DNA from: Prosthecochloris sp.
GTDB taxonomy: Bacteria; Bacteroidota; Chlorobiia; Chlorobiales; Chlorobiaceae
Length of the DNA stretch: 64,000 nucleotides
Direction of reading: 5' to 3'
Assembly: GCA_015482705.2 (NCBI GenBank)
Contig: JADMLA020000030.1
Coordinates: forward strand, 1-64,000
Both the position numbers and the translations under genes were made by a program. Positions 19,509 through 27,713 of this stretch are shown here, one piece after another (position 1 is the first letter of the stretch; every line of letters begins with the position of its first letter). The notes under the pieces are model-generated. The model was given only the letters and a program-made list of their open reading frames with translations, was not told the origin of the DNA and did no database searches.

Positions 19509-20671
19509 AATGCGCTTTCCTGTCCTTTCGTGTATTCGGGTTTCAGCGTGTCCACGGTAGAGGGTTTCAATGGTTCGACCTGCAATCCTTCAACGAGGAA
19601 ATGAACGCCACCGGTGATGATGAGTTCATTTCCTTCAACCCCGCCGTTGACGATAATTCTGCTGTCATCGTACATTTCCGCAGTGACTATCTTTTTCGAG
19701 GCCACCATACCGGATTTTTCATCATAAACCCAGATTATCGAGTTTCCTTCGCTATCAGCCGTAACGGCATCGAGCGGTACGGTCATGACCGGTTTACGAG
19801 TCTTCAGGTTTCTTAGCGTTATTTCCGCCGTCATGCCTGGAAGAAGGCTGCTGTCCGGAGGAGCCGGCAGAGAGAAGGTGACGTTGTATGTTCTTGTTGT
19901 TTTATCCGCTTCTGTGCTCCATTCTTTCAGTGCCGCGGTGAACAGGCGGCCACTCAGGGACGGAACCGTCAGAACAGCTTTACTTCCTTTCTGTAACAAT
20001 AGTTGCCCGATATCATTTTCCGGGATATTTGTACTGATTTCGAGTGTCGAAATATCGTGCATCCGCATCACAATCTGTCCGGCACGTATCATTTCGTGAT
20101 TTTCCACCAGTTGAGCGGTGACAATCCCGTCATAAGGTGCGCGTAACGAGGTATCTTTGAGCTGGTGTTGTGCAACCGAAAGTTGAGCTCGAATGTTTTT
20201 TGCCGAGGCATTCTGGGATGCGGCGTTGCTTCTGGCAAGGTCATAGTCCGCCTTTGCGATGACATTTTTGGCAAAAAGCTGTTTTGCTCTCGTGAAATCC
20301 TGGGATGCCTTGTTCGCTCTGGCAAGGGCGCCATCGAGTTCAGCCTCGAGAATTCTTATCCTGTCGCGGTAGTCTCTTGGATCAAGCTGCATGAGGAGTT
20401 CTTTCTGAAAGACTCTCTCGCCAGGTTTTTTCGCGACATCGACAAGCGGTCCGTCCACTCTGAAGGAAAGGCTGGTTTCTTTCCAGGCTTTTATTTCTCC
20501 TGGGTAGTTGTATGCCGCTTGAGCGTCGATCATCTGAGGATATTCTACAGGGACTTGACGTTTTGTCTCAACATCCGTTGAGGTGTCTTCACCTCCGCTG
20601 CAGCTTAACAGGGCCATGGTCATGAAGGTGCCGAGGCACCGGGCAAGAACTTTGCAAGGATTTCTTCTCAT
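19505..20671 (-). CDS. RND periplasmic adaptor (membrane-fusion) lipoprotein 1
   Basis: A 388-residue HlyD/AcrA-type adaptor. The N-terminus has a signal peptide with lipobox LLSC (Cys near residue 24), so it is probably a lipoprotein. Order of domains: beta-barrel/lipoyl half (SFRVDGPLVDVAKKPGERV), an alpha-hairpin (residues about 85-150, KASQDFTRAKQLFAKNVIAKADYD), the second lipoyl half with SLRAPYDGIVTAQLVENHEMI, then the beta-barrel. It lies between tetR (5-base gap) and the permease gene. Confidence 0.9.
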   Translation of the reverse strand: MRRNPCKVLARCLGTFMTMALLSCSGGEDTSTDVETKRQVPVEYPQMIDAQAAYNYPGEIKAWKETSLSFRVDGPLVDVAKKPGERVFQKELLMQLDPRDYRDRIRILEAELDGALARANKASQDFTRAKQLFAKNVIAKADYDLARSNAASQNASAKNIRAQLSVAQHQLKDTSLRAPYDGIVTAQLVENHEMIRAGQIVMRMHDISTLEISTNIPENDIGQLLLQKGSKAVLTVPSLSGRLFTAALKEWSTEADKTTRTYNVTFSLPAPPDSSLLPGMTAEITLRNLKTRKPVMTVPLDAVTADSEGNSIIWVYDEKSGMVASKKIVTAEMYDDSRIIVNGGVEGNELIITGGVHFLVEGLQVEPLKPSTVDTLKPEYTKGQESAL

Positions 20672-20676
20672 GAATG

Positions 20677-21348
20677 CTACTCTTCGAGAGTTGATTTGAA
20701 TTTTTCGGAAGTCAAGCCCAGAAGGAGTTCTACTTTTTGAACAATCATATCCTCCATTTTCTGTAGATAGTCAGCGCTGTAATGATCAGTTCCCAAATGT
20801 TCCAGGCAATATGCCATATAGTCGGCATGGGAGGCGATTGGGGAAATCATCTGCGTGATGATAAGGAAGGTTTCCTCTCTGTCCAAACTCGAGTCGATAC
20901 GCTTGAGCAGCGACTCAATGGTATCGACGATAGGGGTGAAAAGATCTCTGGTCATGATATCTTGCAGCCGTCCTTTCTGCTGCATAAGCTGATAGACAAC
21001 CCTGCTATGCCATGGCGGGTAATCTGGATCGAAAAGCAAAGTTATTTCCCTTTTGACAATCGCTCGTAACGCTCCCGATTGGCCTGCAGGAGTGTCGAGA
21101 ACGTTGTGGAACGGTTCAACTGCCTGACTGACAGGGTATGTGTCACCCCGTTTGACTACCTCCTTTACCACAGCTTCGAACAACTGTTCTTTGCCACCAA
21201 AATGGTAGTGAATGCTCCCGATATTTTCTTTTGCCCGCATGGCAATTGCCCTCGTTGATACATTGGAAAAACCCATTTCGGCTGCAAGTTCTCCCGCTGC
21301 GTTAATGAGGGTCAGTCTCGTTTGCTCACTGCTTGCATACTTTTTCAT
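20677..21348 (-). CDS. TetR/AcrR-family repressor of efflux operon 1
   Basis: The protein has 223 residues. The N-terminal ~50 residues are a TetR helix-turn-helix (TRLTLINAAGELAAEMGFSN, then IGSIHYHFGGKEQLF). The C-terminal part resembles the long CecR/YbiH-like ligand domain. It is the first gene of the operon, only five bases from the adaptor start. The palindromic sequences at 21421-21460 lie about 75 bases before its start and are the obvious operator, so autoregulation of the pump is likely. The inducer is unknown. Confidence 0.88.
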   Translation of the reverse strand: MKKYASSEQTRLTLINAAGELAAEMGFSNVSTRAIAMRAKENIGSIHYHFGGKEQLFEAVVKEVVKRGDTYPVSQAVEPFHNVLDTPAGQSGALRAIVKREITLLFDPDYPPWHSRVVYQLMQQKGRLQDIMTRDLFTPIVDTIESLLKRIDSSLDREETFLIITQMISPIASHADYMAYCLEHLGTDHYSADYLQKMEDMIVQKVELLLGLTSEKFKSTLEE

Positions 21349-21420
21349 ACTCTTTTTTTGCTTTTTATCGAAGAAAGCAAGGAAAAATAGCTTGTCATTA
21401 ACGTTGCTTTTTGTGGCGAT

Positions 21421-21460
21421 AATTTAATCAAACGATTAAAATATATCAAGTGATTAAATT
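21421..21460. promoter_or_regulatory. Double palindromic operator, probably for the TetR protein
   Basis: AATTTAATCA at 21421-21430 is perfectly repeated inverted as TGATTAAATT at 21451-21460. Inside, TTTAATC at 21423-21429 pairs with GATTAAA at 21434-21440, and a weaker copy follows at 21441-21458. Two adjoining 18-base boxes thus lie between tetR (minus) and the MATE gene (plus). Such size and symmetry fit a TetR dimer pair and could control both directions. Confidence 0.7.
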
Positions 21461-21568
21461 TTGAAAGTGCAAGAATTGTTTAATGTGGACGATTGCGCTA
21501 TATTCTGACCCTGTTATTTTTCAAGATATTGACAGGAAGTTTGCAATACCCGTAAAGGAGCGGTTGTA

Positions 21569-22924
21569 ATGGGTAATGATCGGTTTGCCGACATGCTGCA
21601 AGGCAATATTGTGGCAGTGTTTTTTTATCATGCGATTCCCAATGTTCTGGGGATGCTCGCTATTTCGTCAGCCGGTATCGTGGACGGAATTTTTGTCGGG
21701 AACTACGTTGGGGACAGTGCACTTGCCTCGATAAATATAATTATGCCGGTTTTCAGCCTTCTTATGGGGGTTGCCATCATGTTTGCCGTTGGTGGAACGG
21801 TTCGTTGTGGAAAATATATAGGAGAGTCAAAAAGGGAAGAGGCGAATGCTGTTTTTTCAAAAACCTTGATAACGGTGTCTCTTTTGACGCTTGTGCTGTC
21901 CGCTCTGGGGATTTTGGCGCTCGATCAGGTTGTCGCTCTGCTGGGGGCCGACAAGACGCTTGCTCCCCTGGTGAGCGAATATCTTTTTGTTTTGTTACTG
22001 TTGCTGTTTTTTTTGCCTGTCAGTCTCACTCTTTCATTTTTTGTTCGTGTCGACGGCCAGCCCCTCCTCGCTGCGGTGGCTATAATATCCGCGGCATTGG
22101 TCAATGTGCTTTTCGACTGGTTGTTCGTCGCTGAATGGGGTATGGGGTTGCAAGGAGCTGCTCTCGCGACCGGTCTTGCGAATATTGCCAGCTTTCTTGT
22201 GCTTCTGTTGCATTTTTTCTCCGGTAAGTCGGCGTTGAAATTTTCCCTGAAGCAGAACGATTGGGGGGAAATGACAAAGGTAGCTTACAATGGTATATCG
22301 GAGTTTGCCAACCAGTTGTCGGCAGCTATTGTCATTCTTGTTTTCAACTGGGTAATGATAAGCCGCTTCGGTGTCGAAGGTGTTGCTGCATTTACCATCA
22401 TGCACTATCTCTTCTTTTCAGAACAAATCATCGTTTATGGTTTTTCGGATGCTCTTCAACCGATTGTCAGCACGAACTATGGCGCGAGGAAACCTGAAAG
22501 GATCAAAGGTTTTCTGTGGCTTGCATCGATTTGTGTGATGGTCGTCGGGGTCTCGCTCATAGCGTTACTTCTCCTCATACCGGAACAGTTGGCCGGTTTG
22601 TTTCTCGATAACGGTACGAAAGCTACGTTGAGTATTACTCTTGCATTCATTTCCCTAAGCTGGCCGGCGTTTTTATGGAATGGCTTCAATGTGGTGTTCA
22701 GTGCCTATTTTACTGCGATTCACAAACCGCTTCCCTCGGCTTTTGTCGCTTTTTCAAGAACTCTTGTTTTTCCTCTTCTCTTTGTATCGGTTTTGCCGAT
22801 CTTTTTCGGTGATAACGGGATATTCGTCTCGTTTTCCATTGCCGAGTTTATAACCTTTTTGATTGTCCTCCTTTTCTTCTCGTTTATGAGACCTGACAAA
22901 GTTGTTCGTGAAGCATCATTGTAG
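21569..22924 (+). CDS. MATE-family multidrug/metabolite exporter
   Basis: A 451-residue polytopic protein with about 12 hydrophobic segments. ISSAGIVDGIFVGNYVGDSALASINIIMPVFSLL in the first repeat is the MATE signature region, and the second half repeats the fold. A good ribosome-binding site AAAGGAG precedes the ATG at 21569. It is divergent from the tetR efflux operon and shares the operator-bearing intergenic region. Substrate unknown; Na+- or H+-coupled drug export is usual for the family. Confidence 0.88.
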   Translation: MGNDRFADMLQGNIVAVFFYHAIPNVLGMLAISSAGIVDGIFVGNYVGDSALASINIIMPVFSLLMGVAIMFAVGGTVRCGKYIGESKREEANAVFSKTLITVSLLTLVLSALGILALDQVVALLGADKTLAPLVSEYLFVLLLLLFFLPVSLTLSFFVRVDGQPLLAAVAIISAALVNVLFDWLFVAEWGMGLQGAALATGLANIASFLVLLLHFFSGKSALKFSLKQNDWGEMTKVAYNGISEFANQLSAAIVILVFNWVMISRFGVEGVAAFTIMHYLFFSEQIIVYGFSDALQPIVSTNYGARKPERIKGFLWLASICVMVVGVSLIALLLLIPEQLAGLFLDNGTKATLSITLAFISLSWPAFLWNGFNVVFSAYFTAIHKPLPSAFVAFSRTLVFPLLFVSVLPIFFGDNGIFVSFSIAEFITFLIVLLFFSFMRPDKVVREASL

Positions 22925-23102
22925 GTGGTTATTTTGTCTAAGCATCTTCACGGTTGTAAAACTTCACCTCCAGAGTGTCATCGGTTGTTTGGGCAAGCTC
23001 GTAATGCCCCTTTCGTAAAACGTCGATATTTCTTTGTTCCTTATTTGTTTTTTTTTGTTGCCGGCTCTTGTGAGCTTCGTCGAAGAGCCTCTCGAGGGTT
23101 TT

Positions 23103-23125
23103 ATCGATAACTACTGTTTATCGAT
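23103..23125. terminator. Possible bidirectional hairpin between convergent genes
   Basis: ATCGATAA (23103-23110) pairs with TTATCGAT (23118-23125) around a 7-base loop, directly after the stop of the minus-strand antiporter and downstream of the MATE gene. The 200 bases from 22925 to here hold no gene I can support. The stem is AT-rich and lacks a long T-run, so this is a weak terminator call. Confidence 0.35.
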
Positions 23126-23127
23126 GG

Positions 23128-24288
23128 TCAATCGCTTGTTTTTCTCACGGCGATACGTGTCAAGAGTGGCCCGATAAGTTCGAAAAAAACGGTTGTGCTG
23201 ATGACGATCGAGAGGATGGTCTGGCGATATTCAGGAAAATGATTTGCAGCCGCGAGAGCCATGCCCATTGCTGCTCCTGCCTGTGGGAGAAGTGCTATAC
23301 CCAGCCATTTTTTTTCATTTTTGCCAGCTTCTGCCAGAAAGCCTCCAAGAGCCGAGCCACTTATTTTTCCTGCTATTCTTGTCACAATATATATGCTGCC
23401 TGAAAGCCCGATGTATTGTAGTGAATCGAATTCAAGTGAAGCCCCTGCCAGAATGAAGAATACAACGATGAACGGCCATTCAATACCTTCGATTGCATCG
23501 AACGGATATTCATGATGCGATGCGAAATTGGCGATAACCGCTCCCATGACCATCGATGCGATCAGAAAAGAGACGCCGAAATGAAGGGCAAGACCACCAC
23601 AAAGAAAGACAAGACCGAGAGCTTCTGTCAGCATTGGCTGGCCGGGTTTGATCCTTCCTGTCAACAATGAGGCGGGAAAGCCCAGGATCATGCCGAGCAG
23701 GAGTGCACCACCAATATCTTTTGCGGCAATAAACAGTGGCATTTCAGCTGAACTTCCGGTTGTTATCGCGCTGACTATTGCTATTCCTGTACTGAAAAGT
23801 ATCAGACCCCAGGCGTCGTCGAGGGCTACAATTGAAATCAGAATACGGCTAAATGGAGTTTCCTTGCCGGATGATAAAACAGTGTCCGCCGTTGCAGCCG
23901 GGGCTGTTGTTGACGCAATACAGCCGATTATAATGGCGATTTCAATGGCTGTTCCGGCAATCAGCAAGCCTGCCGTTACCATGAAAGTGGTCATGACCGC
24001 TGCGAAAATTGAAACGGTAATGATTGTTTTTCCCGATTTTTTTAGCGTATCCTTCGTGAGTTTTCCCCCGAGGAGAAAGCCGATCATGAGAAGAGCCATG
24101 TTCGATATCAGCTCGAACCGTTCCGTTAAAAAATCCGGTATTACGTCAAGCATTTCACGGCCTATAACCATCCCGAAAAGAAGCAAGAGCGTTACCCTGG
24201 GCAGAAAGGTCTTTTTTCCCAGAAGATCTATTGCAAGCCCTGCTAAAAGGATCGCCCCGAGGGTAAGAAGAAATTCTGCAGGATTCAT
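23128..24288 (-). CDS. Cation:proton antiporter (CPA2-type)
   Basis: A 386-residue protein with about 11-12 hydrophobic segments of the Na+/H+ exchanger (Kef/NapA-like) fold. ISIVALDDAWGLILF carries the paired Asp residues expected in the ion-binding site of electrogenic CPA2 proteins. CIASTTAPAATADTVL is the matching unwound-helix motif of the partner segment. There is no C-terminal TrkA domain, so it is the short form. Likely role: sodium or potassium extrusion and pH control. Confidence 0.88.
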   Translation of the reverse strand: MNPAEFLLTLGAILLAGLAIDLLGKKTFLPRVTLLLLFGMVIGREMLDVIPDFLTERFELISNMALLMIGFLLGGKLTKDTLKKSGKTIITVSIFAAVMTTFMVTAGLLIAGTAIEIAIIIGCIASTTAPAATADTVLSSGKETPFSRILISIVALDDAWGLILFSTGIAIVSAITTGSSAEMPLFIAAKDIGGALLLGMILGFPASLLTGRIKPGQPMLTEALGLVFLCGGLALHFGVSFLIASMVMGAVIANFASHHEYPFDAIEGIEWPFIVVFFILAGASLEFDSLQYIGLSGSIYIVTRIAGKISGSALGGFLAEAGKNEKKWLGIALLPQAGAAMGMALAAANHFPEYRQTILSIVISTTVFFELIGPLLTRIAVRKTSD

Positions 24289-24438
24289 ACCTGTTTTTCA
24301 GAAACTGTGGTGGTGTGCGATGGTTCTTGAAAATCTACGTAAAAATGACTTCCTGTGCATTTCTTTTCAAGAAAAAGCGGAACTCTTTTTCGTTGATTCT
24401 GTTTTGATAATTGACACCATGAAAAAATATGGTATAAG

Positions 24439-24807
24439 ATGAAGTGGTGCATAGCTTTTTCTGTACGTGTTTTCATTGTGCTTTGTGCCGTGAAAGGACT
24501 TTTTTTCTCTACATCGGTTATTGCGGAAAACTCTTTTTCAGGGGTTGGAACTGATGGTTTTAGTGTGTCATCTCCTGAATTCGATCACAATGAGAAAATA
24601 CCTTCGAAGTTTACCTGTGATGGGATGAACGTCAATCCTCCGTTGGCTTTTCACACGATTTCCAAGAATGCCAAATGTCTTGTCCTGATTATGGATGATC
24701 CCGATGCTCCAAAGGGTACATGGAATCATTGGTTGCTTGTTATGCCTGTAAATCGGGGGATTGTGGAAAACGAGGTGCCTTCAAATGCTGTTCATGGGTG
24801 GTTGTAG
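24439..24807 (+). pseudogene. Truncated YbhB/YbcL (PEBP) family gene
   Basis: The product has 122 residues: a signal peptide (residues 1-30) followed by the first part of a phosphatidylethanolamine-binding-protein fold, with IPSKFTCDG, NPPLAF, DDPDAP and WNHWLL. Family members normally go on for another 50-60 residues with a GYGGPCPP and HRYFF region. Here translation stops at HGWL, and I find the missing part in no frame of the following 150 bases. I infer a C-terminal deletion that removed part of the ligand pocket. A shortened but expressed protein cannot be excluded. Confidence 0.7.
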
Positions 24808-24966
24808 TTGCTGGGTAATGTGGTCGGCAGCATTCTACAGGAAACTATGTCAAGATAATTATGGTTTTACAGAAAGAGCCGAGGCTCCGAAGAGTGATCG
24901 TTGATGCTTCGGATCGAGGAGAAATAGCGATTATGGTAACAGTAAAACAAAGGAGAATTCAGTACA

Positions 24967-25467
24967 ATGCCGACAACACAGGAGAATCTGAAAAATGCAT
25001 TTGCAGGTGAGAGCCAGGCGTTCCAGAAATATTCGGCTTTTGCAAAAAAAGCTGAAAAGGATGGGTTCAAAAATGTTGCAAAGCTGTTCAAAACAACGGC
25101 CGAAGCGGAACGTATTCACGCTGAGGGGCATTTGGGGGCATCCGACGGTATCGAGTCGACAGCTGATAATCTAAAAACAGCAATCGCAGGCGAAACATAT
25201 GAGCATAATGAGATGTATCCGCCAATGTATGAACAGGCTGTTGCCGAAGGACATAAGGCCAAACGTATGTTCGGCTATGCCGTTCAGGCCGAAAAAGTTC
25301 ATGCTGCCTTGTACCGCAAAGCTCTTGAAGCTGTGAACAACGGAGAAGATCTTGCTGAAACCGAAATCTGGCTTTGTCCGATCTGCGGCCATATAGAACT
25401 GGGTACACCTCCTGAGCGCTGTCCTATCTGTAGTGCGAAAGCATCGGTATACGTTCAGATTGTCTGA
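24967..25467 (+). CDS. rbr: Rubrerythrin
   Basis: The protein has 166 residues. The ferritin-like four-helix domain has ExxH pairs in EAERIHA and QAEKVHA and Glu residues in AFAGES and AIAGETYEH, as needed for the di-iron site. The C-terminal rubredoxin-like domain has CPICG at 137-141 and CPICS at 152-156. It reduces hydrogen peroxide in the cytoplasm with electrons from NAD(P)H via rubredoxin or other donors. AAAGGAG lies before the ATG. A strong terminator follows, so it is monocistronic. Confidence 0.95.
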   Translation: MPTTQENLKNAFAGESQAFQKYSAFAKKAEKDGFKNVAKLFKTTAEAERIHAEGHLGASDGIESTADNLKTAIAGETYEHNEMYPPMYEQAVAEGHKAKRMFGYAVQAEKVHAALYRKALEAVNNGEDLAETEIWLCPICGHIELGTPPERCPICSAKASVYVQIV

Positions 25468-25496
25468 TGTATCAAGAAGAAATTCACTTTTTGAAT

Positions 25497-25530
25497 GAGG
25501 CTGCCAAGAAAGGGCAGCCTCTCGTATTTT
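25497..25530 (+). terminator. Rho-independent terminator of rubrerythrin
   Basis: GAGGCTGCC (25497-25505) pairs perfectly with GGCAGCCTC (25513-25521), followed by TCGTATTTT. The right arm plus TCGTAT recurs at 50420-50434, and a very similar hairpin ends tRNA-Gln. Confidence 0.85.
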
Positions 25531-25640
25531 AGCAGGCTATCCGCTCATGGTTCAGTTACCCTCAGGGTGATCAGCTCCGAACCTTGCCTGTGAAATTCAA
25601 AACGCTATTTTTCGGAGCGGCATGACAATTCCTCTTCATG

Positions 25641-25659
25641 TCATCCCCGGGCAAGTGGA
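25641..25659. repeat. Dispersed intergenic repeat, copy 1
   Basis: TCATCCCCGGGCAAGTGGA occurs here and identically at 30376-30394, each about 120 bases after a GGCAGCCTC hairpin in a gene-free gap. The gap 25531-25704 otherwise holds nothing I can identify. Confidence 0.6.
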
Positions 25660-25704
25660 GTGAGACACTGGGATACATGATATTCCTTTCTGAACCACGA
25701 CAAT

Positions 25705-26145
25705 TTATCCACGCAATTTTCCGCTGAGCTTGAGTCCGTCACGGATGTTCGTACCCATAAGTGTTAAATTCGTGGCACCAGCCAGCAGTTCTATGCTTTG
25801 CACCAGGTAAAATATCTCGTCGAATCTTCCTTCCTGAGCAAAACGGTCGAGAAAGATTGCACAGGGGATGAGAATCAAAAGGCCATTGGCGGCAATGAAC
25901 GGCATTCGTTTTTTCTTTGCATCAACGAGTTTACCACTACGTGACTTCGAAAGGAATTGGCCGCTTCCTCCTGCTATCGCTATCGCAGGGATGAGAATGT
26001 AAAGGCCTGGTGCTACAATAAGACTCTTGACGTAAGCCACCGTTTCGTCTGTGCTGAAAAGCTCTACGACAATCGTTGAAAGAAAAAAGGTTGCGATTGT
26101 CAATGTTGCCAGTAGACTCGCTATTGCATGTACTTTTCTTGTCAT
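25705..26145 (-). CDS. Four-helix membrane protein, unknown function
   Basis: A 146-residue protein with four hydrophobic segments (about 7-28, 41-60, 83-100 and 112-130). DAKKKRMPFIAANGLLILIP in the middle is a pattern I recall in uncharacterised proteobacterial membrane proteins that occur beside DUF2269-like proteins. Here too the upstream gene (26234-26782) is such a protein, 88 bases away on the same strand, so they probably form an operon. No biochemical role can be read. Confidence 0.72.
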   Translation of the reverse strand: MTRKVHAIASLLATLTIATFFLSTIVVELFSTDETVAYVKSLIVAPGLYILIPAIAIAGGSGQFLSKSRSGKLVDAKKKRMPFIAANGLLILIPCAIFLDRFAQEGRFDEIFYLVQSIELLAGATNLTLMGTNIRDGLKLSGKLRG

Positions 26146-26233
26146 TGGTGGATCTCCCTGGTTGTTTTTTGCATTCGAGCTGAAAGTACACTACGAGTAT
26201 TTGCCGGTACACTTATCCCATACTTCCGACCCG

Positions 26234-26782
26234 CTATGGGATTTGAGGTGTTCCGGTACCATTGCTGCTCCTGTTTTTTGCCGAGGGTCTTAGGTTTTTC
26301 CATGGTTTGTACACCGATACAACGACTGCGACAACAAGTAACGATGCATTGATAATAGCTGCATATGTTCCTATTGCCTGGCTCTGCATGTAACGCGGAT
26401 CCTGTAATGCTTCAATTCTCTCTCTATTTGCAATTTCCAAAAGATCCGTTACCATTGGCCCAAGGTAGAACGTGCCGGCGATGACGATGAATAGTGTAAC
26501 GATCCATTTATAGATGATCCAACCGTGTTGCACAAATCCCCATTTCGTAAATAGCGAGAAGCACAATCCTGTTGACACGGTCACTATCGAAGCAGGAATG
26601 AGGATAGACATGTCTATGAAATGATAGGCATGATTGTACATGTAAACTTCATCTCCGGAAGCCGTGCTTATCGAAATGATCGGTAGTGCTGCTAAAACAA
26701 TGACACATGATAACCATAGTCCGGATGCTATCACATGGAAAACCTTCAGGAGCTTTTGCTGAGATACGGTCATTTTTTTCAC
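26234..26782 (-). CDS. DUF2269-like integral membrane protein
   Basis: A 182-residue protein with four hydrophobic segments. KLLKVFHVIASGLWLSCVIVLA at the N-terminus (His in helix 1, followed by GLW) is reminiscent of DUF2269/CopD-like membrane proteins. The C-terminal 20 residues are hydrophilic. The start is GTG 26782 or ATG 26773; the latter is the more usual codon. It probably forms a transcript with the smaller membrane protein downstream. Function unknown. Confidence 0.7.
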   Translation of the reverse strand: MKKMTVSQQKLLKVFHVIASGLWLSCVIVLAALPIISISTASGDEVYMYNHAYHFIDMSILIPASIVTVSTGLCFSLFTKWGFVQHGWIIYKWIVTLFIVIAGTFYLGPMVTDLLEIANRERIEALQDPRYMQSQAIGTYAAIINASLLVVAVVVSVYKPWKNLRPSAKNRSSNGTGTPQIP

Positions 26783-26868
26783 AAGGTTCTTTTTTTGTGA
26801 TTACAGACTTGTCTGAAGCTCTTTTTTTTTGTATCGATGTTTTTTCAGAATGCTCATTATTGTTGATG

Positions 26869-26893
26869 TATCAAATATTGATATATCAAATAT
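26869..26893. promoter_or_regulatory. Operator-like double box TATCAAATAT
   Basis: TATCAAATAT is directly repeated at 26869-26878 and 26884-26893 (15-base step). The first copy is part of the palindrome TATCAA-ATA-TTGATA at 26869-26883. The 22 bases from the first TCAAATA to the end of the second match the region before marR (35303-35324) at 18 of 22 positions with the same 15-base step. Confidence 0.5.
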
Positions 26894-26903
26894 ATGAGGA
26901 AAA

Positions 26904-26936
26904 ATGAAAACAAAAAAATCATTGTCCTTTTTACTA
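26904..26936 (+). pseudogene. Truncated signal-peptide-like start abutting the aquaporin gene
   Basis: A plus-strand ATG at 26904 follows AGGA by five bases and encodes MKTKKSLSFLL before running into the 3' end of the convergent aquaporin gene. The antisense frame stays open for 47 codons in total. The start plus the double box just upstream looks like the remains of a regulated exported-protein gene cut off by whatever brought the aquaporin/arsC pair. This is short and could be chance. Confidence 0.3.
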
Positions 26937-27620
26937 TGCTGTGCCGTCTTTTACAGCACAGCATTCACTGCCTTGTACCATGCGGCAGGTCGGGTGAGCA
27001 AGCCAAGCCCCGATAACCGGTGCTGTGAGGTATATCCAGAGGGTTGAGACGTTTCCGGACACAAGTGAGGGATCCAGTGACCGGGCAGGATTCATGGAGG
27101 CTCCACTGACAGGGCCGCCCATAAGTGCTTCAAGTGCTACGGTTCCACCAATGGCAACACCGGCCATAATTCCTTTTTCCATATGACCTGTTGACACATT
27201 CAGAATGACGAACATCAATAAAAACGAGAGAACAACCTCGAGAACGAAGGCATTGATTATTCCCCCGGAAGGAAATGTCGCGCCAAGAGATTCATGGGAG
27301 CTGAAAAGCAGCCTTAGCAGCCCTGCCGCAAGAAGAGCGCCCGTAAACTGGCTGGTGATGTAAGGGAGTATCTCCTGCTTTTGTATTCTTCCGGCAAAAA
27401 AAAATCCCAAAGTAACTGCAGGGTTGATATGTGCTCCTGAAATGTTTCCGATCGAGTAGATCATTGCCATGACAATGAGACCGAAAACCATGCTGATTCC
27501 TGTATGGCCTAGCTGTATTCCAAACGTGTCGTTGACGATGATGGCGCCACAACCGGCAAAGACAAGGGCAAAAGTGCCGATTGCTTCAGCAATGTATATG
27601 TTTTTTTTTGAACCGAACAT
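26934..27620 (-). CDS. MIP-family aquaporin, probable arsenite channel
   Basis: A 228-residue channel with six hydrophobic segments and both NPA boxes, SGAHINPAVT (N66) and SGASMNPARS (N177, followed by the Arg of the selectivity filter region). Gene arsC lies immediately upstream in the same direction (93-base gap). In Sinorhizobium meliloti an aquaglyceroporin (AqpS) paired with ArsC lets arsenite flow out in place of an ArsB pump; this arrangement suggests the same here. A plain water or glycerol channel is the alternative. Confidence 0.85.
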   Translation of the reverse strand: MFGSKKNIYIAEAIGTFALVFAGCGAIIVNDTFGIQLGHTGISMVFGLIVMAMIYSIGNISGAHINPAVTLGFFFAGRIQKQEILPYITSQFTGALLAAGLLRLLFSSHESLGATFPSGGIINAFVLEVVLSFLLMFVILNVSTGHMEKGIMAGVAIGGTVALEALMGGPVSGASMNPARSLDPSLVSGNVSTLWIYLTAPVIGAWLAHPTCRMVQGSECCAVKDGTA

Positions 27621-27713
27621 GTTTCAATGCATAGAGAGGTATAAGGTTATATCGATCAGTGAATGGAAATGCCCAGCGTCGGTATCCTGTTTTCCGAGAA
27701 ATGACGTGATTCA

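Noticed and set aside
22925..23110. Small open frame of 61 codons after the MATE gene
   Set aside because: No good start signal, Cys/Arg-rich random-looking composition, and overlap with a likely terminator hairpin.
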